From Brachionus plicatilis (lineage: Eukaryota > Rotifera > Eurotatoria > Ploima > Brachionidae), in contig QEOQ01000486.1 of the NCBI GenBank assembly GCA_010279815.1, positions 468,877 through 500,004 of the forward strand: 31,128 bases of DNA, given 5' to 3'. Shown piece by piece: positions 24,201 through 31,128 of the stretch. The translations under genes were made by a program, and so were the position numbers. The stretch's first letter is position 1, and every line of letters starts with the position of its first letter. The notes under the pieces were generated by a model. The model saw only the letters and a program-made list of their open reading frames with translations. It ran no database searches and was not told the DNA's origin.

Positions 24201-26687
24201 TTTCTAAATAAAAATAGACTCCAATTTTTGTTAAATAATGATCTTCATTTTAAAAATTAAATTTAATTTTAGTAATGCTAATGCATCTAGTTTATCCATT
24301 TGAACATTTATAAGAATCATCTGAATTGTGTGAATAAAACTAAAACAGTAAAATTAAGAAAATTATAAATTAAAATTTTGAAAAAAAAAAATTATTTAAT
24401 CTAAACGCAGTCTCTATAATAACGCTGCAAGCTAAAACACATATTTATTTCAAAACTTTAGTATGGCATGCTAGTTTCTGATAAAAGCGTTTTTTCAAAA
24501 GTAATTTGTAACAATTATATTTTTTTACTTAACAAATCATTATTAAAAAAGTCCATTTTTTTTAAATTAATTTTGGCTCATCAATTTTTTCAATAATTCA
24601 GAAATTTTTAGTATTTGGTACCATTTTTATCAAAATTGATACGTAATTGAGGAAGCTAGGAACCTTTGAAATTAAACTTTTTGTTTTATTTTTTTTTTAA
24701 TTGCACACAAATCTAATAATGCTTATTTCTTTTATATTTCTTCAACTTGTAACAAGATATAGTTTTGTCTTTTCATGAGGATTAATTTGGTACCATTTTC
24801 ATTCAATTTGGACCAAAATTGAGTGAGCTAGATATTTTTTTGTGACAAAAAAAATTAAAATCAGAGTGGAAAACAATTTAAAATACTTGTGTAAAATTTT
24901 TCTTGTTGTATTGCTACTTTTTTTTATTTATTTATTTGTATCAAAATTAACCTCCATTGTGGAGAAGTAAAAATTAAAGTTTACAAAAAAAAAGAAATCA
25001 AAATATAAATATGAAAAATTTAAGAACAAAAATTAAAAAAAATATATAAAATAATTTAAGCAACATTTTATTCTTCTTAATTGTTGTAAATAATTTTTAT
25101 TCAAGATACAATTGAGAAAAGATTTAACTTGAAGATGATAAGTTGTATTTGTAATTACATTACTGCTGCTCATAATGGAATAACAGAAATGGAACTAATT
25201 GATCTTCTTTCATGCAATAATGAGTTTTTTTCAGAGTTTTATGAAAGTACGGATCTTCCTTCAATCCTTCGATTTCCGACTAGACTCTGGTTATTAATAA
25301 AACATCATCTTGGTAAGATTATTGCCAAAACTTTTATTTCTATTTAAATTTTATCAGAATAATTGTACGGCAGGAAATCTTTTAAGTACGAAATTCATGG
25401 ACAACAAAATAACCTACTGCTGGAGCTATGACTCAATCAAAAAACTAATGAAACAACGCTATTTTAATAGAGTAGAACAAATTAGGACTTGCCACAAGGA
25501 TATTGCCAACTATTTTCTCGAGTCATTTGTCGAAACTAAACCTTTGGTTGACATGAATAAAAATATGCAAATAAGGTTTTTACTTTTTTATATTCAAGAA
25601 AAAAAAATATTTTTATTAATCATTAAAAATTAAAAGGGACGAAGAAGGCAGAAGATTTATCTGTCAGCAACCGTTGCTCTATTCAAATGTTAGATATAAT
25701 TACAGGAGATTAAGTGAACTATGGTATCATCTGATGAACTCGGGTGACATCCAGCGTCTCAAGGAACATGCATTTTTTAATTTTGAGCATCTTTTGGCAA
25801 AGTGTCATGGAACTTCGCTGCAAATTTTACTAAATGATATCGAAGCTGTGCTCAGACGAATTTTGGATATTGACATATTGCTAATGAGTTCATTAATAAA
25901 AAAGTCTTTGATTACTCTATCTCAAAATCCACTTAGACTTTCAGCTGAAATACTTTCGCGTCTAAGACCTTTACAAAGTGATTTTTTCTTTTTTTTTAAT
26001 TTAATTTTTATTTAAATTTTAAATTATTAATTATTTAGATGAATACGGAGAGCATGTCCGGTCATTGGTCGCTCAAGCAAGCTATTGGTGCGAGAACCAC
26101 GATTCACCTGTTCTCATTCCATTGTCCACATGGCTAGATTCGCCAGAAAATTTATTAATCACTAGAATCGATCACCCTGAAGGCATATTCAAAATAGCTG
26201 TCACTTCGTTCAATCAACATGTATTCTTTTCCACATCCAAACATGACATATGTATGTACCATGTGCCATCAAAAAAATTGGTCAGAAAATTTACTGGCCA
26301 CACTGATCTTATCAATTGCTTGCAAATAACCTACAATAACAGATTTTTGATCAGTGGCTCTTCGGATAAATTAATGATGGTTTGGAATTTGGGAACTGGA
26401 GAGATAGGAAACACGTTCATGTAACAACAAGAACTTAAATATCAGACTTTTAAACAACTCTGGTTAATATTCAAGGTAAATAATTTTTTTTTAAAAAAGG
26501 AATCACAAATCAGCAATTTTATGTTCGGTAATAACACATTCTGATGAATTCATTGTCACTGGCTGCTATGATCGATTGATTAATGTAATAAGAATTGAAA
26601 ATGGAGATGTCATTCATTCAGTAGAGAAACATTTTGATGCAATTACTGCCTTGGCCATATCAGAAGATGACTCAATATTAGTTTCAG
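12283..26687 (+). CDS. NACHT and WD-repeat STAND NTPase (NWD1/NWD2-like), 3'-incomplete, 11 exons seen
   Basis: Exons: 12283-12496, 13044-13246, 13296-13389, 13429-13543, 13599-13861, 20543-22027, 25106-25312, 25374-25575, 25637-25977, 26039-26420, 26500-26687. That is 3694 nt, 1231 codons, with every phase closing. Residues 1-60 are Ser/Thr/Asn-rich. Residues about 61-200 (KTIKIFVASNKN, LPELQQYF, FIALIGNKYG, WFILDTNYLVPRYKLRP) fit the DUF4062-like N-terminus of NWD proteins. The NACHT domain is in exon 6: P-loop GSNITGKTS at about residues 476-484, Walker B LVIMIDG near 573. Exons 7-9 match the winged-helix and helical region (AHNGITEMELIDLLS, WYHLMNSGDI). Exons 10-11 start WD40 repeats (KFTGHTDLINCL, LISGSSDKLMMVWNL). 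The first ATG (12283) is the likely start; the frame is open only a few codons upstream. NWD proteins are signalling or scaffold NTPases, and the role here is unknown. The TAA at 22039 lies in intron 6. Further WD40 exons must lie past the window. Confidence 0.88.
13862..15396. other. Start of intron 5 of the NACHT-WD gene, no feature recognised
   Basis: The donor GTAAGT at 13862 follows exon 5. The rest is AT-rich noncoding sequence up to the Mutator-like element. I see no open frame or clear repeat here. Confidence 0.6.
15397..16285. mobile_element. Mutator-like MITE with 315-bp terminal inverted repeats and 9-bp TSD
   Basis: Arms 15397-15711 and 15971-16285 are near-perfect inverted copies of equal length; I found one mismatch in the outer ten bases (ACGTAAAG against ACGTTAAG) and none in the stretches compared further in. 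Both ends start ACCTACGT. The 9-bp flank CAAAAAATC is identical at 15388-15396 and 16286-16294, the target-duplication length typical of Mutator-like elements, as are long inverted repeats. The 259-bp centre has no open frame, so it is non-autonomous. Arm identity implies recent origin or ongoing conversion. The outer arm is built from repeated TTCTTAG/CTAAGAA motifs. Confidence 0.9.
16723..17170. repeat. Inverted repeat with an extra internal direct copy (MITE-like)
   Basis: Left arm, about 16728-16813 (TGTGAATTTTAGTACAAAAA through AACATGTTCTGTAAA), is matched in reverse by about 17082-17166 with only a few differences. A second pair, 16841-16856 (CTAATATACTGATTCTG) and 17056-17075, extends the arms inward. 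Between them, 16874-16980 is a more diverged forward copy of the left arm (AATTTTAGTACAAAAAACAA, then GGACCAAAACATC). So the order is arm, diverged arm, inverted arm. No coding capacity. The left end GGCATTGTGAATTTTA resembles the end of the next element at 17519. Confidence 0.7.
17519..17888. mobile_element. 370-bp MITE with about 52-bp terminal inverted repeats
   Basis: Left end 17519-17572 begins GGCGTTGTGAATTTTAAATA and runs to TTGATAA. The right end 17838-17888 is its inverted copy with a few changes (one A lost, AACAAAAA against AATAAAAA). The centre is AT-rich and noncoding. Flanks are similar (agttttcaaa left, agttttaaaa right), but the duplication is not exact, so superfamily is uncertain. 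Confidence 0.7.
17985..18193 (-). mobile_element. Putative LTR of a minus-strand retrotransposon remnant
   Basis: Read on the minus strand the 209-bp block starts TGTTAACGTG and ends TTTGAACA, giving the TGTT...AACA ends typical of LTRs. Inside are a TATAAAAAGAG box and an AATAAAG poly(A) signal in the right order for an LTR. Directly before its start (minus strand) is GACCGGGGGAAGTG, which fits a polypurine tract, so this would be the 3' LTR with internal sequence at higher coordinates. No second LTR is found before the assembly gap at 19528, so the element is either truncated or its 5' end lies in the gap. Confidence 0.5.
18590..18660. other. Cluster of three short hairpins in a GC-richer block
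   Basis: Three adjacent foldable units: GAAG-GAA-CTTC (18590-18600), CGCATTCTAGAGTGCG (18603-18618) and TGGTGA-ctcatt-TCACCA (18639-18656). The surroundings are strongly AT-rich. It may belong to the internal region of the LTR remnant or to an independent SINE-like element. Function unknown. Confidence 0.4.
18780..18883. other. Foldable 104-nt block, three-way-junction-like
   Basis: All pairings were found by eye on the plus strand. An outer stem TTCGAT/ATCGAA (18780-18785 with 18878-18883) encloses two arms. Arm 1: GCAC and CCAGT pair with ACTGG and GTGC (18787-18814), loop TACTCC. Arm 2: CTTCAGC/GCTGAAG (18818-18824 with 18869-18875), then GTGGA/TCCAC (18831-18835 with 18863-18867), then CTGC-TAA-GCAG (18843-18853). 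The block is far more GC-rich than its surroundings. It could be a structured RNA, a tRNA-derived SINE relic or the internal region of a nonautonomous LTR element. I do not see hammerhead core motifs. A second CTTCCCCC polypurine-like tract follows at 18929. Confidence 0.45.
19528..19868. other. Assembly gap (341 N)
   Basis: Run of unknown bases inside intron 5. Open frames that cross it are artefacts. Its place next to repeats suggests an unresolved transposon. Confidence 1.
19997..20224. repeat. Two copies of a 33-bp TTTTACGTAAAA-containing motif
   Basis: An identical 33-base segment starting TTTTACGTAAAATTACACAA occurs at 19997-20029 and 20192-20224. It contains the palindrome TTTTACGTAAAA, and TTTGGTAAAAT-like variants recur nearby (19900, 23480, 23520). 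Confidence 0.8.
20071..20549. repeat. Direct duplication of the acceptor-side segment of intron 5
   Basis: 20071-20190 and 20415-20549 are diverged direct copies: TGTAATATTAAT, TTTAAACTAA(T/C)GCTTTTAGA, ATTTCATTT(A/G)(G/C)TTTTAATAAAAAT and CATTTTTTTATTTA align in order. The second copy runs into the splice acceptor (AG at 20541-20542) and the first bases of exon 6 (ATTTGGA). The first copy ends AAATTCGGA, without the AG. Confidence 0.65.
22675..22775. other. GC-rich foldable islet in intron 6
   Basis: About 100 bases with clearly higher GC than the flanking kilobases. CGGAC-ACA-GTCCG (22675-22687) is a perfect hairpin. CTGGGAC (22695-22701) pairs with GTCCCAG (22740-22746), closing a 38-base loop. 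A G-rich tail follows (TTTCGGGTAAGGGG). It might be a small noncoding RNA, a SINE fragment or an inserted foreign segment; no open frame or tRNA pattern is evident. Confidence 0.4.
23391..24075. repeat. Diverged inverted repeat pair, possible old MITE
   Basis: TGTGAATGCAACATGGTGCAGCAT (part of 23391-23436) matches the reverse of 24030-24075 (TGTGAATGTAACATGATGCAGCAT when reversed). The match continues as TAGTTG(A/G)ATCA(T/A)CTGT. The arms are about 45 bp and roughly 600 bp apart. No coding capacity or target duplication seen. Confidence 0.5.
24613..24845. repeat. Diverged direct repeat, period about 173 bp
   Basis: TTTGGTACCATTTT followed by a CAA-TTG(A/G)-rich stretch, AATTGAG and AGCTAG occurs near 24613-24663 and again near 24787-24837. 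The spacer is T-rich. Confidence 0.55.
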
Positions 26688-27554
26688 GTAAGTTTATTCT
26701 AACAAAGTTAGGCTTGAAATCAAATATGACATTTTCAAATGGAATAGAAAGGAATGTGTATTCGAAAAAAAATTAAATTTAAAGTAAAATTAAGTATGAT
26801 ATTCAAGTTTGATTGAAATTTTATAAAATGTTTAAGTATTAAGTATTATTTAGATTGGAAAGTTTTTTTTTTCTTATCTTTCAATAAACTTAAAAAGAAA
26901 AAAGTCCAAAAAAGAATTGGTTTATTCTATTGTGTTTTATAAAAGTTTTCAATTTTGAGAATGCATTGAAAATGTGTGATGGTTGATATATATTTTATTT
27001 TAGAAATATTTGGAGAAATTTTTGCAATGTCGCTCTATTGAAATTAAACATAATGTTTCAAACATAGATTATTTTTAAGAGATAAAAAAATAAAATTCAA
27101 TTACTTTACTTTACTTTACTTCTACTAATTCTAGGCAAAATTTTTAATCTTTTTACTGTTAAAAAAGACAATAATTTAACTAGCTAAAAGTTTATTTTTA
27201 ATATTTAAGCTGGTTTGATTAAAAGAAGTAAAAAAATTTAATTAAAGTTTTATTTATAAAAAATTTAATGAGTATGCTATCTTTTTCTTATTAAATGTTT
27301 TTCAATCACAATTTACCTAAAAATCTTAAAATTCAATTGCTAAAATATGATTCATGAAATTTAAGTTACAATTGAAGTAATATTGAGAATCAAATCAAAG
27401 CAATGTCAAATTAATCACAGGATTAAGTATCATTTGGATATTTAAATTCGAGATTTCTTAACAGCAATGTTATCAAGAGATCAAAATTGAAGTTTTTTAA
27501 ATTTTAGCAATTAGCCATTTTTTTTGAAATTTAAGAACAATCTAAAAATTATAT
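26688..27554. other. Start of intron 11 of the NACHT-WD gene
   Basis: Begins with the consensus donor GTAAGT after VSG of a WD40 repeat. I find no further WD40 exon before the LINE. (TTACT)4 lies at 27101-27120. The rest is AT-rich and featureless. Confidence 0.6.

Positions 27555-27584
<30 letters not shown>
27555..27584. repeat. (TAG)10 microsatellite at the LINE 3' end
   Basis: Ten perfect TAG units, equal to (CTA)10 on the LINE's strand. It forms the 3' tail of the element and takes the place of a poly(A) tail. Confidence 0.95.
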
Positions 27585-27585
<1 letters not shown>

Positions 27586-27629
27586 TTTGACTGTAGCTGG
27601 CTAGCCAGCGAGTGTGCTGATAAGGCACA

Positions 27630-30552
27630 CTAAGACAGCTGATGTGATTGATTGCTGCTCATCCAGCAATCAATGCCTGCTTTAAAGCTGTTAACATTGG
27701 GGGCTTCAACTAATTCATTTGGCAGCGAGTTCGATATGTTAGCGGTTCTGTTGAAAAAAAAGTTATCTCTATGTTGGAGCCTCGAAATTTCTTTGTGATA
27801 TTTGAAGCAGTGACCTCTTCCTTGGTTTTTTGTGATGTTAAAATTGTTGCTTTTTTCAACCAATTCTATTCCATGCATGAACTTGTATAATTGAATTAGA
27901 TCACCTCTTTTTCTTCTTTCCACCAGATTTGGAATGTTCAAAGCCTTCAATCTGCTTTCATACGGTTTGTTTCTAATTGAAGAAACAAATTTCGTAGCTC
28001 TGCGTTGAATCCTTTCAACATTCTCACAGTCAGACTTAAAAATTGGAGACCACACAGGGACCGCAAATTCCAAAAGAGCACGAACAAAAGTTAAATACAG
28101 AGATCTTAATAACTTACAATCAAAACGAGCGAATGATTTTCTGATGCGACCTAACATTTGATTTGCTTTGTTTGTAGTCTCTATCACTTGATTTTTCCAT
28201 TTAAGATTTGTATTGAAAATAACTCCAAGATCTCTTTCAGTTTCTGACGTTGATAACTGCATACCATTAATAAAATAAGGAAATTCTTTGTTTTTATGAC
28301 CATAAAACCACATAACCACACATTTTGATGTGTTGAAGAGAAGAAGCCAATCTTGAGTCCACTCGTAAGTTAAATCTAAATCTGCTGCACTTATTTCTGA
28401 TACCGTTTGCGAGAACATTTTAGTATCATCAGCATACATTTTGACAACATTCTTTATTCCTTTTGGTAGATCATTGATATACAAAACAAACAATAGTGGA
28501 CCAATCACTGACCCTTGTGGTACACCACTAAAAATCTCAACCCAATCCGACAAAATTTCACCTTGAATAACTCGTTGTCTTCTATTTTTCAAGAAAGCTT
28601 CAATCCATTTTAGTGTCAGACCATCAAAGCCATACACTTTCAATTTAGCTATTAGTCGTCTGTGCGGAACAGTATCAAATGCTTTCGCAAAATCTAGCAG
28701 ATTCACATCAACAGGAATACTTTTATCTAGACTCATTGAGATGAAATCTAGAGTTTCCAGTAGATTAGATGTACATGACTTTTTCTTGATAAACCCATGA
28801 TATTATATTATTCTATAAAGATAGTCTTCCATTTTGGTTCTTATTATGCTTTCCATAATTTTGCAAGGAATTGAAGTTAAAGACACAGGACGATAATTCC
28901 TTGCCGTTGATTTATCACCTTTTTTAAACAATGGATTAATATTTGCTGATCTGAATTGTAATGGATGCTGACTATTCGATAAAGATACTCTGAAAATCAA
29001 AGTTAAAGGAACAGTAAAGGCTTCTGCACAGTTTTTAAGCAATAACGGATGAAGCTTGTCTACACCACATGATTTATTTTGATTCAGGTCTTGTAACTTA
29101 TTGAAAACCATTTCATAACTAATGTCATTTGGTTCAATGTCAAAATATTCTGACCAGTTTTCATTAAATTCGACTTCAAAAGGAGGAAGCTCACCATCTT
29201 GTTCAATAAAAAAAACATCTTGAAAACATTTATTAAGAAGATTTGATATCTCTTTCGGTTCTTGCGTTAATTCATTGTTTGAATTTTTTAATGCTTTGAT
29301 TGATTCTTTGATTACTTGTTGATCATTTAGGTATTTGTACAATATTTTTGGATTCTTCTTAGCTTTTTCATTCTTTTTATTTCTGATGAGACTAATTTAC
29401 AGATACGTTTGTAATCATTATATAGATTCATATCCTTCCATTTACATGAACAGTTCCCATATCTTAGATTCTTCTTATTTCTTATTAAGACCTTTAGATC
29501 ATTTTTATCCAAGGTTTTGAGATATTTTTCTTTTTTGAGCCATCCGTCACTGGTATGAATCGATTACTAGCTTCGCTGACATAGAAAATTAACTCATTGT
29601 ACATTCCCTGAATATTTAAATTCTCAAATAGGTGCACCCAATCAATATTTGATAGAAAATGAGAAATTTTTTCAAAGTCAGCTTTATTATAAATAAATTT
29701 TTTACAGGTTTATGATTCCTTACTAACCTTGTTTTTGAGAACAAAATTGAAAACGATAACCAGATGTCCTTTATTAATGCTGCCAAGAACAAATTTTGTA
29801 TCGATTGCATACACACTGCCAGGCTGAGTCGTGAAAATTAAATCCAAAGTGTTGACAGCTTTTTCGTTTGAAATTTGAAAAGTTGGGATATTTACATGCT
29901 GATATAGAAAAGTATCGCTTAGCGTCTCTCTGAATTTATGTTCGATGCCATTTTCGTTTAAGATTTCTGAAACACAGCCATTTGACCAGATGATTGATGG
30001 AAAGTAAAAGTCACCCATTATTAGAAGATCCTTAAAACCTCTTTCATCCACATAGTCTTTAGCTTGTTTGAAGACTAAATCGAAATCGTTCATATCAACA
30101 AAATCGTTTGGCCTATAAAGACAGCCAACTAAATACTTTTCACAGTTAAAACTAACTACTACCCAAATTTGTTCTATTTTACTTAAATTAAAACCTGCAT
30201 CATTTAATTCATATGAGTCGATTTTTTCATCAATGTAGAGACATACACCACCGCCTCTGCGTCCATCACTTCTGTCCTTTCTGTACAAATTGTATCCTTT
30301 AACGTTTGTAATTGAGATGCTCTTGAACCAAGTCTCACTAACTGCTACAATTTGTGGGCTATATGTTTCAATTACAACACTGAATTCATCTAGTTTATTG
30401 TCCAAAGAAGTAGCATTTAAATACATACATTTTAAAGTTTCGATACTATCTACACGTGATGACGCTTCTGACGAACGATTATTGCTTTTTGAATTTGACG
30501 ATCTGATTTCCACGGATGCCATATCGAAAGGGCGAATCTTGTGAAAGACCAT
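27630..30552 (-). pseudogene. LINE ORF2: endonuclease plus reverse transcriptase, frameshifted
   Basis: The endonuclease part (30552 down to 29710) shows YLNATSLDNKLDEF, VSETWF, GDFYFPSIIW and NTLDLIFT. The usual GDFN has become GDFY, and the final SDH-type motif reads KGHLVI, so two catalytic residues look lost. A stop at 29710-29712 interrupts the frame, which continues (KFIYNKADFEKISHF ... ISKPWIK) to about 29516. It then shifts (NDLKVLIRNKKNL, 29512-29400) and shifts again near 29370 into KKNPKILYKYLND. The RT part has GDKSTARNYRPVSLTSIPCK, a stop at 28803-28805, HGFIKKKSC, LLDFAKAFDTVPHRRLI, SGVPQGSVIGPLLFVLYIN and YADDTKMF, with the catalytic aspartates kept. In total there are two in-frame stops and two frameshifts. 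An active protein would be continuous from endonuclease to the C-terminal RT domain. Confidence 0.9.
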
Positions 30553-31128
30553 TATTTGCTTCGTTTCTTTGTTTTCTCAATTCATAGTCTAAAACTCTTT
30601 CGGTTTCAGTCAAATCTGGACTAAGATAAACAGATTTGAAAATATTTGAATCTCTCAATTTTTTCGCTGCTAGGAGTAATGGATTTCTGTTTGCTTCTTC
30701 TTTGAGTTCTAGTAGAATTGGTCCTGGTTTACTTTGGTCTTTAGATCTCAAACGTCTCGAATACGTTGGTTTGACATCTATTTTTCCAATAGCGGTCAGA
30801 ATTTCATTGATTTTTGCTTCATCTTCTGCTCTCTTGTCCGCTAAAATCTCTTTCTTTGATTCTGGCACACCATAAATCACATTTTTTTTTCTTCTATTTC
30901 TTTCATTCATTTCGCTAATGGTTGCATTTGCTACAGCTATCTGATCCGCTGGTTTTTTTAGCATTTTTTGTTCCATGTTTTACGACTTGAATCCACTGAC
31001 TACTACTGATGTTGGATGAGTTTGCTGTTTTATTTGCCGCTGCCAATCCAGATTTCAGTTTATTTATTTCAATGTCTTTCTCCTTTTCTCTTTCTTCTAG
31101 AATTTTCACATGATTTGAAAGCTCCAGG
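30479..31128 (-). pseudogene. LINE ORF1: coiled coil and RRM-like RNA-binding protein, frameshifted and 5'-incomplete
   Basis: From the window edge inward the frame reads a charged coiled coil (LELSNHVKILEEREKEKDIE INKLKS split over 31128-31050), then QWIQVVKHGTKNAKK. At an A7 run near 30950 the frame changes by one base to PADQIAVANATISEMNERNR. Next comes RKKNVIYGVPES, the strand-turn start of the RRM-like fold found in LINE ORF1 proteins, then YSRRLRSKDQSKPGPILLEL, and the end is FRYGIRGNQIVKFKKQ with stop at 30479-30481. The protein should bind the element's RNA and act as a chaperone. It overlaps the first ATG of ORF2 by 74 bases. The one-base shift could be a sequencing error. Confidence 0.75.

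Larger units (their letters stand above)
22028..25105. other. Intron 6 of the NACHT-WD gene
   Basis: The donor GTAATT at 22028 directly follows KLG; the acceptor is TTCAAG at 25100-25105, and phase 1 closes to GDTIEKRF. This 3.1-kb AT-rich intron holds a GC-rich foldable islet (22675-22775), a weak inverted repeat pair (23391-23436 with 24030-24075) and a diverged direct repeat (24613-24845). The open frame at 24048-24260 is phenylalanine-rich low-complexity sequence and not credible. Confidence 0.75.
27555..31128 (-). mobile_element. CR1-like non-LTR retrotransposon (LINE), decayed, 5' end beyond the window
   Basis: A minus-strand element of at least 3.57 kb within intron 11 of the NACHT-WD gene. 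In order: coiled coil plus RNA-binding-like ORF1, then ORF2 with APE-type endonuclease and reverse transcriptase. After them comes a very short 3' UTR with two hairpins (27596-27609 palindrome GCTGGCTAGCCAGC; 27612-27632 stem AGTGTGC/GCACACT) and a (CTA)10 tail. The C-terminal RT signature (ANQMLGRIRKSF, FAVPVWSP, ERIQRRATKFV, ERRKRGDLIQLYKFMHG) is that of the CR1/L2 group. Stops and frameshifts show it is no longer autonomous. The 5' end and target duplication are not visible. Confidence 0.92.

Noticed and set aside
24048..24260. 70-codon frame in intron 6
   Set aside because: Phe/Asn/Lys-rich low-complexity translation of AT-rich DNA.
27541..27590. Trinucleotide run as a CRISPR or independent satellite
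   Set aside because: Simple (TAG)10 located exactly at the LINE 3' end; eukaryotic context.
30290..30875. Plus-strand open frames over the LINE
   Set aside because: Antisense shadows of ORF1 and the endonuclease.

Overview
This is an AT-rich eukaryotic (metazoan) window. Genes are split by many GT-AG introns, most only 39-79 bp long, and the long introns are full of transposable elements. The gene content (SLC5 transporter, animal-type GDP-L-fucose synthase, a ciliary microtubule inner protein, a NACHT/WD40 protein, CR1-like LINE, mariner) points to a small ciliated invertebrate. A rotifer such as Brachionus fits the base composition, intron sizes and element mix, but that is inference. I joined exons by hand from splice sites, phase and protein similarity; no RNA evidence was available.

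Left part (1-10.4 kb), gene-dense. 1-704 (+) is the 3' end of an unrecognised gene. 1353-5379 (+) is a complete 14-exon SLC5-type sodium-coupled transporter of 583 aa. Its tenth intron has swollen to 1.6 kb through an old terminal-inverted-repeat element, which was itself hit by a truncated mariner. Tail-to-tail with it, 5472-5871 (-) is a 2-exon, 113-aa CIMIP1 (C20orf85/LLC1) homologue. Then 6482-8020 (-) is a complete 10-exon GDP-L-fucose synthase of 319 aa. Head-to-head with that, across 1.36 kb, 9380-10392 (+) encodes a 318-aa extended SDR (sugar-nucleotide epimerase/dehydratase type). It is almost intronless and bacterial-looking.

Right part (12.3 kb to the end), one large gene. 12283-26687 (+) holds the first 11 exons (1231 codons) of a NACHT and WD-repeat (NWD1/NWD2-like) STAND NTPase. 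Order: N-terminal DUF4062-like region, NACHT NTPase in a single 1485-nt exon, helical region, then the first WD40 repeats. The remaining WD40 exons lie beyond the window. Introns 5 (6.7 kb), 6 (3.1 kb) and 11 (more than 4.4 kb) act as a transposon sink. Intron 5 has an 889-bp Mutator-like MITE with 315-bp inverted repeats and a 9-bp target duplication, two further inverted-repeat elements with a shared terminal motif, an LTR remnant, a strongly foldable GC-richer block, an assembly gap (341 N) and a duplicated acceptor-side segment. Intron 6 has a compact GC-rich foldable islet and weaker repeats. Intron 11 has a decayed CR1-like LINE on the minus strand, ending in two hairpins and (ACT)10.

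How the genes relate: GDP-fucose synthase and the neighbouring SDR both fit nucleotide-sugar metabolism and may share a promoter region. The others show no evident functional link.
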